Source of the DNA: Hyphomicrobiales bacterium
GTDB lineage: Bacteria > Pseudomonadota > Alphaproteobacteria > Rhizobiales > Xanthobacteraceae
Direction: 5' to 3'
Length of the DNA stretch: 64,000 bases
Assembly: GCA_009377695.1 (NCBI GenBank)
Contig: WHTP01000001.1
Coordinates: 1-64,000 of the forward strand
Both the position numbers and the translations under genes were made by a program. The notes below the pieces were generated by a model that saw only the letters and a program-made list of their open reading frames with translations, was not told the origin of the DNA and searched no databases. Below, in pieces: positions 1 through 8,040 of this stretch (within the stretch, counting starts at the first letter, position 1; every line of letters starts with the position of its first letter).

Positions 1-1
1 G

Positions 2-1555
2 GTCTCGCGCTATGACATTCCGGTCAGGCTTGCCGATGGCGCTGCGCTGCTTTTCAATTCGCGGACACGGTCACTCATCCTGCTGTCCGACGCCGAGGCT
101 CGAACCTATCGCGAGTTGGCTGAACGATCGGCCTTCTCAGGCGGACAGGTAAGCGACCGCCTGCTGCTCGAGACACTCGTCGGCGGCGGCCACGTGGTGG
201 GCGCGACGGTCGACGAGCTTACCGTCGTGCGCAACAGCTACGAAACGACACGAAGCTCCAAAGGCAGCCTGACGCTGACGCTCGCGCCGACGATGGCCTG
301 CAATTTCGCCTGCGGCTACTGCTTCCAAGGCCTGAACAAACCGACGACGAAGATGAAGCCGGACGTGCAGAATGCCATCGTCGACTTCGTCAAGGCGAAA
401 AAGGACCTCAAGTCGCTGAACATCGTCTGGTATGGCGGCGAGCCCCTGATGGGCAAGGATTCCATCTTCCGCCTCTCGGACCTGCTGATCTCCTACTGCG
501 ACAAGCACAAGATCGCCTATAGCGCCGGAATCGTCTCCAATGGCTGGTTCCTGAACGGCGAAATGGCCGCTCAGCTTTACACCCGTCGCGTCCGCTGGGT
601 GCAGGTGACCATCGACGGCGACCCTGGGACGCATGACAAGATGCGGCCCCTGACGTCAGGGCACGGCACCTACGACCGCATCCTCGACAATATCGCCGAA
701 GCGCTGGACCAGACGGCGATCTCGATCAATGCGCGTGTCAATGTCGGCCAGAGCAACGTCGACAAGGTGGATGCCATGCTCGATTGTTTCGTCGAGCGCA
801 ACTTCGCCAAGCGCGGCAACTTCAGCGTCTACTTCGCGCCCATCGAGGCTTCGACGCCGGAGAGCGGCAGCGCCTTTGACGAGAGGCTCTCCCGCGCGGA
901 ATTCAATCGCAAGGTGCTGGCCCTGGAGGAGCGCGCCAGACGTCTCGGATTTGCGTCCATCCAGACGCCGTCGAGCGGCTTTGCCGGAATGTGCGTGGCG
1001 GCCTCGCACGGCGGCTATGTCGTGTCGGGCAACGGAGACGTGCATAAATGCTGGGAGACGGCCCACGATCCCAGCAAGCGGACGGGCAGCATCTTCGAGC
1101 CGGACAAACTCCACGACAGCGTCAACGCCAGCCTGTGGTCCCAGTGGGCGCCATTCGACAATCCGATCTGCGCCTCGTGCAAGATCTTGCCGATGTGCGG
1201 CGGCTTTTGTGCGCACCGCTTTGTCTACAGCAATCCGAATGAAGCAGCGCTGCCCTGTCCAAGCTGGAAATGGAATACGGCCGAATATATCTTCAGCCGC
1301 GCCAAGGATCTCGGCGTGGTCTCGGCCAACCAATGGGTGTCCGAGGAAGCAACCGTCGAAGCCAAGCAATCCGGCGAACGTCATTCGCTGGACACGCTGC
1401 AGGCTGCCCAGGCGCGCGTGCTGGAGAAAGTGAGCGCGCTGCACGGACGGCAGATCGACAGCGCGATGCTTTTTGCCGGCGAGGCGGCGCTTGAAGCTGC
1501 GCCTTCACACAGGCCCATCGCGGCAGACCGGGTGCTGGAGAGTTCAGAGACGTGA
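2..1555 (+). CDS. Radical SAM/SPASM domain protein, 5' end outside window
   Basis: Probable peptide- or protein-modifying radical SAM enzyme. The frame is open to the left edge, and its first residues (ending LLFNSRTRSLILLS) look like the N-terminal region of SPASM maturases, so the TTG at 116 is unlikely to be the start and the gene begins outside the window. Counting from that TTG, the [4Fe-4S]/SAM motif CNFACGYC lies at residues 62-69 and a GGEPL SAM-binding motif near 107. A SPASM region follows, with cysteines in GMCVAAS, HKCWE, CASCKILPMCGGFC and PCPSW, enough for auxiliary clusters. The stop overlaps the next GTG by 4 nt, so the genes are coupled. The substrate is not visible; a precursor peptide could lie upstream. 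The family is certain, the reaction is not. Confidence 0.88.
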   Translation, partial: VSRYDIPVRLADGAALLFNSRTRSLILLSDAEARTYRELAERSAFSGGQVSDRLLLETLVGGGHVVGATVDELTVVRNSYETTRSSKGSLTLTLAPTMACNFACGYCFQGLNKPTTKMKPDVQNAIVDFVKAKKDLKSLNIVWYGGEPLMGKDSIFRLSDLLISYCDKHKIAYSAGIVSNGWFLNGEMAAQLYTRRVRWVQVTIDGDPGTHDKMRPLTSGHGTYDRILDNIAEALDQTAISINARVNVGQSNVDKVDAMLDCFVERNFAKRGNFSVYFAPIEASTPESGSAFDERLSRAEFNRKVLALEERARRLGFASIQTPSSGFAGMCVAASHGGYVVSGNGDVHKCWETAHDPSKRTGSIFEPDKLHDSVNASLWSQWAPFDNPICASCKILPMCGGFCAHRFVYSNPNEAALPCPSWKWNTAEYIFSRAKDLGVVSANQWVSEEATVEAKQSGERHSLDTLQAAQARVLEKVSALHGRQIDSAMLFAGEAALEAAPSHRPIAADRVLESSET

Positions 1556-2466
1556 ACGCCATCGCTCCGGCTCGCGCCTTCGATCTGACCGCCGACAGGT
1601 TCGACAGCCTTGTGGCAAACACCTTTGCCGCCAGCAAGGCAAGCCGCCACGTGCGCGACCGCTTGATCGCGCAGGTCGATGGAGGTCGCCTCGACCACAT
1701 GCTTCTGCGCGCGCGCAGCGGCATTGCGTCTTTGCCCGATACGGTCAACCGGAAGGCCGCGCTGAACACTATTGATTTCGCCTTTGAGCCGCTCGTCATG
1801 CAGGGCATGTCGACGGATCAGGCGATAAGGTACCTGGGCGCGGTGGAGAACACGCTCCAGGTTCGCGAGGCGCGTGGGCTCGACTGCTTCGGTCCGCTCT
1901 GGGTCGACACGATCCACCATGTCTGCGTCTTCTCCGTGCTGTTTCAGCTTGCGGCATTCCTCGGCAAGAACAGAAGGTTCACCCAGGTGGTCCTGCTGCA
2001 CCAGGGCCAGCGGCCCGAGCCTCGTCTGCGCATCGTCTCCAACCTCTTGCGGCAGGTGCACGGCGTCGCCCTGGTGCTGCTCCAGCTCCAAGAGCACTGG
2101 TTCCCACGCCTCGCGCGCCTGACCACGCCAGGCACAGTCATCTTCTATCTGACCGACATGCCGCCGGAGGCTTTCCCCCAAGCCGCGAAGAAGCAGCGCG
2201 GTCGATCGCGCCTTCTGCTTACCCATGGCCCGGGGGTGGCCCTTGAGGTCGAAACGATCTCCGGCTCGCAGAGCTTTGCCCGTCGGCTCGGGGCGACGCG
2301 CATTGTGCTTGACTACCCGTCGACGAACAGCATCCGCATCCGACCGGTTGGCGCGGACGAGGCCACCATGTCCCTCTGTCCGATTGAAGATTGGGTGTTC
2401 TGGCCGCTACTTGTGGGCACAGCGCAGCGGGAGACCTTCGCGCACCAGGACTTGGCACTCAGATGA
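1552..2466 (+). CDS. Unrecognised 304-residue protein coupled to radical SAM gene
   Basis: Starts at a GTG overlapping the stop of the radical SAM gene (GTGA) and ends in an ATGA overlap with the next gene, so it is the middle cistron of a coupled operon. No signal peptide is obvious. Residues 110-160 are hydrophobic and contain HHVCVFSVLFQLAAFLG. Residues 150-260 have the general pattern of lysophospholipid acyltransferase-like (LpxL/HtrB) proteins: TVIFYLTDMPPEAF, then a basic stretch, then GSQSFARRLGATRIVLDYP. I could not find the HX4D active site, so this is only a weak structural hunch. The operon context suggests a function together with the SPASM enzyme. Confidence 0.8.
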   Translation: MNAIAPARAFDLTADRFDSLVANTFAASKASRHVRDRLIAQVDGGRLDHMLLRARSGIASLPDTVNRKAALNTIDFAFEPLVMQGMSTDQAIRYLGAVENTLQVREARGLDCFGPLWVDTIHHVCVFSVLFQLAAFLGKNRRFTQVVLLHQGQRPEPRLRIVSNLLRQVHGVALVLLQLQEHWFPRLARLTTPGTVIFYLTDMPPEAFPQAAKKQRGRSRLLLTHGPGVALEVETISGSQSFARRLGATRIVLDYPSTNSIRIRPVGADEATMSLCPIEDWVFWPLLVGTAQRETFAHQDLALR

Positions 2467-2843
2467 AGGAGAAATCGTCAGGTATGCAGCGAGAGGCACA
2501 GGCCCTCGTCGATGCGTGGGCCCAAACATTCAACACGGGCGGAGTCGCCGACCTGGCCCGCTTCTACGCTCCGGATGCGCGGATCGTGCCGCCGGGCCGA
2601 TCAACTCTCGTCGGCGCGGAGGCGGTCTGCGCGTTCTTCGCCGATATCCGCGCACAAGGCTTTCGCGACTATGCCGTCGATCTTGGTGACGTGTTCGCGA
2701 AGGACGCGTCCCTGGTCGCGTCGGGCCGATGGGCGCTTCGGGGACCCGACGGCGGCGGTCCGCAGCTCTACCAGGGCAACTGGCTGAACGTACTCGCGCA
2801 AGGGCCCACCGGCTGGCTCATCGCCGTCCATATGTGGAACTGA
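2463..2843 (+). CDS. SnoaL/NTF2-like fold protein
   Basis: A 126-residue protein of the NTF2-like superfamily, as judged by the N-terminal helix AQALVDAWAQTFNTGGVADL, the motif FYAPDARIVPPG, and strands ending in QGNWLNVLAQGPTGWLIAVH. Such domains form a cone-shaped pocket used by small isomerases, cyclases, hydrolases or binding proteins. The ATG overlaps the previous stop (ATGA), which fixes the start and places it third in the operon with the radical SAM/SPASM gene. The pocket could bind the modified product, but nothing in the sequence identifies a ligand or catalytic residue. Confidence 0.82.
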   Translation: MKEKSSGMQREAQALVDAWAQTFNTGGVADLARFYAPDARIVPPGRSTLVGAEAVCAFFADIRAQGFRDYAVDLGDVFAKDASLVASGRWALRGPDGGGPQLYQGNWLNVLAQGPTGWLIAVHMWN

Positions 2844-2919
2844 TCGAGCCCCAGATTTGAGAGACCAGGCGGACCTGCACGTCAGGACATGGGAGGCGCG
2901 ACATCCAGGAGATGCCAAA

Positions 2920-3441
2920 ATGACTCTGATGCGATGCCCGGATTGCGGCCGGGAAGTCAGCGACCAAGCGACGGCCTGCCCGGGATGCGGCAGGCCCTTG
3001 CAGGAGCGCGGTCCCGCAATAGCCGTGAGCGGAGGCTGGTCAGCGCCGCCGCTCTACTTGTATGAATACAGGTCTCAGACAACTCTGTTCGGCCTGCCGC
3101 TCGTCCACATCTTCTTCGGCCCTGTGTGGCTTGCGGGCTTCAAGCCTGCTCGCGGCATCATTGCGATCGGCAATATCGCCATTGGCTTCGCGGCGTTCGG
3201 CGGTGTCGCGATGGGCTTCCTGGCGTTCGGCGGCATCAGCCTTGGCCTCGTGTGCGTGGGCGGGGTTGCGCTGGCGCTAGGCTTGGGCGCGGGCGGAATC
3301 GCCACGGGCTATTGGGCTCTGGGCGGAATCGCGATCGGCGTTTACGCGCTCGGGGGGCTCGGAATCGGCGCGCACACGCTGCAGAACGATCCCCATATGC
3401 TCAGCATACTCCGCGCCCTGTTCGGCCGAGGGCCGACCTAA
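2920..3441 (+). CDS. Zinc-ribbon protein with glycine-rich membrane repeats
   Basis: A 173-residue protein starting at an ATG placed 8 nt after AGGAG. Residues 5-24 form a zinc ribbon (CPDCGREVSDQATACPGCG). After a spacer with LYLYEYRS come about 90 residues of short degenerate hydrophobic repeats, roughly 8-11 residues long, of the type AIGNIAIGFAAFGG, consistent with several close membrane segments or a beta-helix-like glycine zipper. This repeat type is known from uncharacterised bacterial membrane proteins. Function unknown. The stop codon overlaps the end of a transposase remnant on the other strand, so the original downstream neighbourhood has been disturbed. Confidence 0.75.
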   Translation: MTLMRCPDCGREVSDQATACPGCGRPLQERGPAIAVSGGWSAPPLYLYEYRSQTTLFGLPLVHIFFGPVWLAGFKPARGIIAIGNIAIGFAAFGGVAMGFLAFGGISLGLVCVGGVALALGLGAGGIATGYWALGGIAIGVYALGGLGIGAHTLQNDPHMLSILRALFGRGPT

Positions 3442-3554
3442 GCCGTGGACACATAAGTTCGAGTCGAAATTCGGACTGAAGCGAGAGCCACGGCGGCGAG
3501 GAAGTTGCGCGCGAGCTTGTCGAAGCACGTGGCGACGCGCGTCGGCCGGCCGCG
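3438..3554 (-). pseudogene. C-terminal remnant of IS5-family transposase
   Basis: The last 38 codons of a leftward reading frame give RVATCFDKLARNFLAAVALA and end about 13 residues later. This matches the conserved C-terminus of IS5/IS427-type transposases, where the tail typically reads RxATRYxKLARNFLAAVxLA. The rest of the transposase, with its DDE core, is absent, and upstream codons do not continue the family. Only the tail of a once-inserted element survives. No inverted repeat or target duplication could be recognised. Confidence 0.65.
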
Positions 3555-3886
3555 CGCCAAGTCACGGGTGCGACCGCGTCCGGAGCGCGCACGTAACAAG
3601 CGTGAGTTCCTGCGGCGGCGCGGCTTCGAGGAACCGGTGCGGTTCGCCCCGCGTTCTGGCAACGAGCAGCATCTGCCCTTGCTGTTCGGGGGGCTGGCTT
3701 GTCCAAGGGCCCCGCGCTGCCCTCCAACCAGGCGGGGCTTTTGCTCTGCCCACAACTGACCTCTCCGCCTCGCCTCCGCGCGGGGTGCGCTGGGAGGATG
3801 AATTGCCCGAATTTACACGGCCCACCCGGTGGTTGGCCAACTCCATGCACAAAGGACTCAATCGTGACCTCTTGCATATTATACCT
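3555..3886. other. Intergenic stretch after the transposase remnant
   Basis: No reading frame here has convincing family features. It holds a GC-rich hairpin with a short T tract (3709-3742) and becomes AT-rich towards its right end, where a promoter for the following membrane-protein/TetR pair is expected. The left portion may be debris of the inserted element. Confidence 0.4.
3709..3742 (+). terminator. Candidate rho-independent terminator
   Basis: GCCCCGC (3709-3715) pairs perfectly with GCGGGGC (3732-3738), and TTTT follows immediately. The loop is 16 nt, longer than usual, and the T tract is short. It would end rightward transcription from the radical SAM operon or from unseen transcripts in the gap. 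Confidence 0.4.
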
Positions 3887-3909
3887 CATATGTATACAAT
3901 GTATATATG
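3887..3909. promoter_or_regulatory. AT-rich imperfect palindrome, candidate operator
   Basis: The 23 bases CATATGTATAC-A-ATGTATATATG form an imperfect inverted repeat just upstream of the membrane-protein/TetR pair, in an otherwise GC-rich region. TetR regulators often bind such sites at their own promoter. The ATG at 3907 lies inside the palindrome, which makes the ATG at 3940 a better start for the downstream frame. Binding by the TetR at 4432 is inference. Confidence 0.35.
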
Positions 3910-3939
3910 TTGTCGTCTTCCAATGGCGAATCTGGTGGC

Positions 3940-4426
3940 ATGCTTACGGTCTTATCGGTCCTTGCGCTTCTCTTGGTCGCCGTGACGATGGGGCTGCCTC
4001 TGGCGCACGCTCTTGAGTTTCCAGGAAAACTCCGGCTGGACGAGGCAACTTACAGGGCCGTTCAGGCCATCTACTATCCTGGCTTCACGATCGGCGGCCT
4101 CGTCGGCGAGTTCGGGAGCATGCTCGTGCTTGCCGCTCTGCTCTTCCTCATGCCGGCGAACACGGAGCGGTTCTGGTGAGACCGCTGCGGCCCTCGGGCT
4201 CCTGCTCACGGGGCACGCCAGCTATTGGATCGTCACCCATCCGGTGAACAACGCCTGGCTGAAGGACACGCAACTCACCGGCGCGAGCCAGATCTTCTTT
4301 GGCCTTTTCGCCGCCACCGATGGGGATTGGAGGCACATGCGCAACGTCTGGGAGTGGTCGCATGTGGCACGGGCCTGTCTCGCGATGCTCGGCTTTCTGT
4401 CGATGACTCTGGCGGTCGTTCGCTAG
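3940..4426 (+). pseudogene. DUF1772-like membrane protein, frameshifted
   Basis: Two frames together encode one small membrane protein. The first (from ATG 3940, or 3907) gives LAHALEFPGKLRLDEATYR, then YYPGFTIGGLVGEFGS and a hydrophobic helix, and stops after NTERFW at 4179. The continuation in another frame begins TAAALGLLLTGHASYWIVTH and ends with WEWSHVARACLAMLGFL. The order of motifs (Leu-Glu-x-Pro-x-Lys-Leu, TYRAVQxxYYPGF, HPVN, WEWxHVARA) fits small four-helix DUF1772-like proteins. Near 4177 the sequence ggtgagacc has one base more than the expected ggtggacc, so a single inserted A explains the break. It lies 5 bp upstream of the TetR gene. It could be inactive or a sequencing error. 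Confidence 0.6.
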
Positions 4427-4431
4427 AGAAA

Positions 4432-5142
4432 ATGGCCGGATCCCGCCGACACAAGACATCTGCACCGCGTACCACAGAGCGGAAGCGGCGCGATCTCTCC
4501 CGCAACAAGCTGATCGCGGTCGCGATCGAACTGATCGATGAGAGGGATGCTGACGCCATCACAATGCGCGTCCTCGCCGACGCTCTCGGCGTGACGCCGA
4601 TGGCGCTCTACAATCACTTCAGCAGCAAGCGCGATCTCCTTGCTGCCGTGGCGGACTACATCGTCAGTGCAGCCGAGTTCGACGGCCAGCATGCAGATTG
4701 GCGCGATCAGGTTCGGCACTGTTTCGACACGCTTCGAAGCCTCTGTCTCCGCCACCCCGGGCTGCCGGCTCTCCTGGAGATCGACGGCGCCGTGCCGGCG
4801 AGTGCTTTCGCGCCGATGGAGGTCACGCTGCGGGCTTTGCGGGAGGCGGGGCTCGACGAGCTGAACAGCGTGCGCACCTACTACCTGCTCATAGGGTTCA
4901 CGCTGAGCCAGGCGGCCTATCAGACCCGAGGACCGATCGCGGCTCTCGAACCGTCAGAACAGGTGCGAGCCGAACGCATTGCCGGCCGCGGCTATACGGC
5001 AACAGAGCGCTTGGAACTGCCGCCGACCTGGGATTTTGATGCAAGCTTCGCCTTCGGAATCTCTCTGATCGTAAATGGTGTCGAGGCGACCGTAACGCGA
5101 AGGGTTATGGGCAGCGCTTCGCCCGCTGTCCGTAAAGTTTGA
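4432..5142 (+). CDS. TetR/AcrR-family transcriptional regulator
   Basis: A 236-residue regulator. After a basic N-terminal arm (RRHKTSAPRTTERKRRDLSR) the HTH spans about residues 25-70, with TMRVLADALGVTPMALYNHF as the recognition region followed by SSKRDLLAAV. The C-terminal two thirds form the ligand-binding and dimer domain with several tryptophan and proline positions typical of TetR_C domains. It begins 5 bp after the frameshifted membrane-protein gene and is probably cotranscribed with it, so it likely controls that pair from the AT-rich palindrome upstream. The effector is unknown. Confidence 0.85.
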   Translation: MAGSRRHKTSAPRTTERKRRDLSRNKLIAVAIELIDERDADAITMRVLADALGVTPMALYNHFSSKRDLLAAVADYIVSAAEFDGQHADWRDQVRHCFDTLRSLCLRHPGLPALLEIDGAVPASAFAPMEVTLRALREAGLDELNSVRTYYLLIGFTLSQAAYQTRGPIAALEPSEQVRAERIAGRGYTATERLELPPTWDFDASFAFGISLIVNGVEATVTRRVMGSASPAVRKV

Positions 5143-5360
5143 GCGCGCCTCCTTGTTGGCGGCCGCGTACAGCGGGGTAAAATCCACTCACGGGCATTCT
5201 TGCATTCCACGCCGAGCATGCCTGTGGCAGGATGCCGAATTAAAAGGCGGCTGCTTCTCATGTGTGCAATTGCATAAATTCGCGGCGCCACCGCGGTCGG
5301 ATATGGCGAATTCTCAGTCAAAATCCAAGCAATTCCAATCATCTCCTGATGAGTCCTGCG
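5143..5360. other. Upstream control region of the nitrite reductase operon
   Basis: No supported gene. The stretch precedes a sigma-54-type promoter and contains the perfect palindrome TGCAATTGCA at 5265-5274, which has the TGCA...TGCA arms seen in NtrC-type sites but with shorter spacing. I cannot confirm an activator site by eye. Confidence 0.35.
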
Positions 5361-5377
5361 TTGGCATGTCGATTGCA
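5361..5377 (+). promoter_or_regulatory. Sigma-54 (-24/-12) promoter for nirB
   Basis: TTGGCATGTCGATTGCA matches the RpoN consensus TTGGCACG-N4-TTGCA, with GG and GC separated by exactly 10 nt and one mismatch in the -24 element. It lies about 185 bp before the nirB start, leaving a long leader. RpoN/NtrC control of nitrate and nitrite assimilation is established in proteobacteria; the site itself is seen in the sequence. Confidence 0.65.
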
Positions 5378-5390
5378 AACGCTCCATCGT

Positions 5391-5406
5391 CAGTCAACGA
5401 CGACTG
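5391..5406 (+). promoter_or_regulatory. Leader hairpin with ANTAR-type hexaloop
   Basis: CAGTC pairs with GACTG around the six-base loop AACGAC. The A at loop position 1 and the G at position 4 are the two bases recognised by ANTAR antiterminators such as NasR and NasT. The hairpin would sit a few bases after the start predicted from the -12 element. ANTAR targets usually have two such hairpins; I found only one clear case, and the stem is only 5 bp. Confidence 0.45.
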
Positions 5407-5455
5407 CCGTCCGCCGGAACTGCTGAAGCCAATGACGGCCTAAGCACAGGGACAG

Positions 5456-5513
5456 CACGACGCCCCTCGCCAAGGGGCTGGTGCAGTCGTCGTGACGCTA
5501 TCCTCACATAGCG
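5456..5513 (+). promoter_or_regulatory. Two leader hairpins upstream of nirB
   Basis: First hairpin: CACGAC with an inner stem GCCCCT/AGGGGC (loop CGCCA), closed by GTCGTG at 5489-5494. Second hairpin: CGCTAT/ATAGCG (5496-5513) with a six-base loop, CCTCAC. Together with the hexaloop hairpin at 5391 they make a structured leader of the kind used for NasT-style antitermination. No U tract follows, so the first hairpin is not a textbook intrinsic terminator. Confidence 0.45.
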
Positions 5514-5562
5514 CGCGCATTCCTGATTCCGATCGGACGTGGTTGGAACGTCAGGATGTGAA

Positions 5563-8040
5563 ATGACTCAGGTCTCAGGCCCGCACAGGCAAAAGCTCGT
5601 CGTTCTCGGCAACGGAATGGCGGCCGGTCGCGTGCTCGACGAACTCTTTGCCCGCGCGCCTGATCTCTACGACGTGACGATTTTCGGGGCCGAGCCGCGC
5701 GTCAACTATGACCGCATCATGCTTTCGCCGGTGCTCGCCGGCGAAAAGAGCTTCGGCGATATCATCGTCCACGATGATGATTGGTATTCACGACACCGCG
5801 TCGATTTACGCAAAGGCGAAACCGTCGTTGCCATCGACCGGGCGGCGCGAGTGGTGCGCACGCAATCCGGCGCCGTCGAGCATTACGACAAGCTCATCGT
5901 CGCGACCGGCTCCAAGCCCATTCTGATTCCGGTTCCGGGTGCAGAGCTTCTGGGTGTCGTCACGTTTCGTGATCTCGACGACGTGAATGCAATGCTCGCA
6001 GCCGCTGAAAAAGGCGGCAATGTGGTGGTGATCGGAGGCGGTCTTCTTGGCCTTGAGGCGGCCGCCGGCCTTGCCCTCAAGGGGATGAAAACGACCGTTG
6101 TTCATCTCATGCCGACGCTGATGGAGCGTCAGCTCGATCCCAATGCAGCCTATCTCCTGCAGAAGGCGATCGAAAAACGTGGCATCGAGGTCCTGACCGA
6201 GGCCAATACCAACGCCATTCTCGGCGACGGCAGGGTTGAGGCCGTCCGGCTTGAAAACGGCCGCACCTTGCGCGCCGATCTCGTCGTCATGGCCGTCGGC
6301 ATCCGGCCCAACACGGCGCTCGCCAAGGAAGCCGGCCTTGACGTCAAACGTGGCGTCGTGGTCGACGATTGTCTGCGAACCAGTGACGAAAGCATTTTCG
6401 CGGTCGGCGAGTGCGTCGAACATCGCGGCCAATGCTACGGGCTGGTTGCGCCCTTGTATGAGATGGCGAGGACGCTCGCCGCAACACTCGCGGGCGAGCA
6501 GGTGCGGGGCTATGCGGGTTCGGCGCTGTCGACCAAGCTCAAGGTCACGGGAGTCGATCTTTTCTCCGCCGGCGACTTTTCGGAAGCGGACGAACAAGAC
6601 GACATCGTTCTTCGCGATCCTGCGCGCGGCGTCTACAAGCGCGTCGTCCTGCGCGACAATCGCATTGTCGGGGCCGTGCTTTATGGCGATACCGCCGATG
6701 GAGCCTGGTATTTCGATTTGCTGAAGAAAAGCACGGACGTCACGTCCATGCGCGACATGCTGATCTTCGGTCAGGCCTACCAGGCGGGCGCTTCATTCGA
6801 TCCGAACGCGGCCGTGGCGGCTTTGTCGGATGACGTGGAAATCTGCGGCTGCAATGGCGTCTGCAAGGGCGCGATCACCCAGGCGATCACGGTGAAGGGC
6901 CTGACGTCACTTGAGGACGTCCGGGCGCAAACGAAGGCGTCATCCTCGTGCGGACAATGCACCGCGAAGGTCGAGGCTCTGCTCGTCGCAACCTTGGGGG
7001 ACGCGTATTCCGTCGGCGGCCGCAAGCCGATGTGCAAATGCACCGACCTCACGCACGACGAAGTGCGCGGCTTCATTTTGTCGAAAGAGCTGATGTCGGT
7101 CCCTGCCGTGATGCAGGAACTCGGCTGGAAGACGTCCTGCGGCTGTCCCTCATGCCGCCCTGCGCTCAACTACTATCTGCTGTGCGCATGGCCGGGCCAA
7201 TACAAGGACGATGCGCAGTCGCGCTTCATCAACGAACGAGTACACGCCAACATCCAGAAGGATGGCACATTCTCCGTGGTGCCGCGCATGTGGGGCGGAC
7301 TGACGACGCCGAACGAACTGCGCGCGATCGCCGACGTCGCTGACCGCTTCAAGATACCGACCGTCAAGGTCACGGGCGGGCAACGCATCGACCTGCTGGG
7401 CATCCGTAAGGAAGATTTGCCGGCGGTGTGGGCGCAGCTCAATGCCGCCGGGCTGGTGTCAGGGCATGCCTACGCCAAGGGCTTGCGCACCGTGAAAACC
7501 TGCGTCGGCAGCGAATGGTGCCGGTTCGGCACGCAGGATTCGACCGGACTCGGCGTCAAGCTCGAGCGGTTTCTGTGGGGTTCGTGGACGCCGGCCAAGG
7601 TCAAGCTCGGCGTCTCCGGCTGCCCGCGCAATTGTGCCGAAGCCACGGTGAAGGACATCGGCATCATCTGCGTTGAATCCGGGTACGACATTCATATCGC
7701 GGGCGCCGCCGGGCTGCATGTGCGTCCGACCGATCTGCTCGGCCACGTTGCCACCGAAGAAGAAGCCATCGAGCACGTGGCCGCCGTCCTCCAGCTCTAT
7801 CGCGAGAAGGCGGCTTATCTCGACCGGTTTTACAAGTGGGTTGAAAAGACCGGCCTCGAGAAAATCCGCGCCGCGATCATGGATGATCATGAAGGACGGC
7901 GCGCGCTGGTTGAGCGATTTAAGAAATCGCAGCGCGCAGTGCACAAGGATCCATGGGCCGAGCGCGCTGCCGGCCGCGAGCTTCGCGAATTCACGCCGCT
8001 CGCCGTCTTGGCGCCGGCGCTCCCGGCCGCCGACCGATGA
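5563..8040 (+). CDS. nirB: Nitrite reductase [NAD(P)H] large subunit
   Basis: Catalyses six-electron reduction of nitrite to ammonia in the cytoplasm with NirD. The ATG at 5563, after AGGA, is preferred over GTG 5539. An N-terminal FAD/NAD(P)H oxidoreductase module has VVLGNGMAAGRVLDEL and a second nucleotide fold, VVVIGGGLLGLEAAAGL. Two BFD-like [2Fe-2S] cysteine sets follow: CGCNGVCKG...CGQC, and CKCTDL...CGCPSC. The C-terminal sirohaem/[4Fe-4S] half has TCVGSEWCRFG and SGCPRNCAEA, giving the four cluster cysteines. About 825 residues is normal for the family. The stop overlaps nirD (ATGA). Expression is probably nitrogen-controlled by the sigma-54 promoter and leader upstream. Confidence 0.96.
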   Translation: MTQVSGPHRQKLVVLGNGMAAGRVLDELFARAPDLYDVTIFGAEPRVNYDRIMLSPVLAGEKSFGDIIVHDDDWYSRHRVDLRKGETVVAIDRAARVVRTQSGAVEHYDKLIVATGSKPILIPVPGAELLGVVTFRDLDDVNAMLAAAEKGGNVVVIGGGLLGLEAAAGLALKGMKTTVVHLMPTLMERQLDPNAAYLLQKAIEKRGIEVLTEANTNAILGDGRVEAVRLENGRTLRADLVVMAVGIRPNTALAKEAGLDVKRGVVVDDCLRTSDESIFAVGECVEHRGQCYGLVAPLYEMARTLAATLAGEQVRGYAGSALSTKLKVTGVDLFSAGDFSEADEQDDIVLRDPARGVYKRVVLRDNRIVGAVLYGDTADGAWYFDLLKKSTDVTSMRDMLIFGQAYQAGASFDPNAAVAALSDDVEICGCNGVCKGAITQAITVKGLTSLEDVRAQTKASSSCGQCTAKVEALLVATLGDAYSVGGRKPMCKCTDLTHDEVRGFILSKELMSVPAVMQELGWKTSCGCPSCRPALNYYLLCAWPGQYKDDAQSRFINERVHANIQKDGTFSVVPRMWGGLTTPNELRAIADVADRFKIPTVKVTGGQRIDLLGIRKEDLPAVWAQLNAAGLVSGHAYAKGLRTVKTCVGSEWCRFGTQDSTGLGVKLERFLWGSWTPAKVKLGVSGCPRNCAEATVKDIGIICVESGYDIHIAGAAGLHVRPTDLLGHVATEEEAIEHVAAVLQLYREKAAYLDRFYKWVEKTGLEKIRAAIMDDHEGRRALVERFKKSQRAVHKDPWAERAAGRELREFTPLAVLAPALPAADR

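Noticed and set aside
5153-5443. Possible 96-codon gene upstream of nirB
   Set aside because: It would cover the sigma-54 promoter and the first leader hairpin, has no ribosome site and no protein-like features.
5456-5494. Canonical rho-independent terminator before nirB
   Set aside because: Stem is good but no T run follows on the plus strand.
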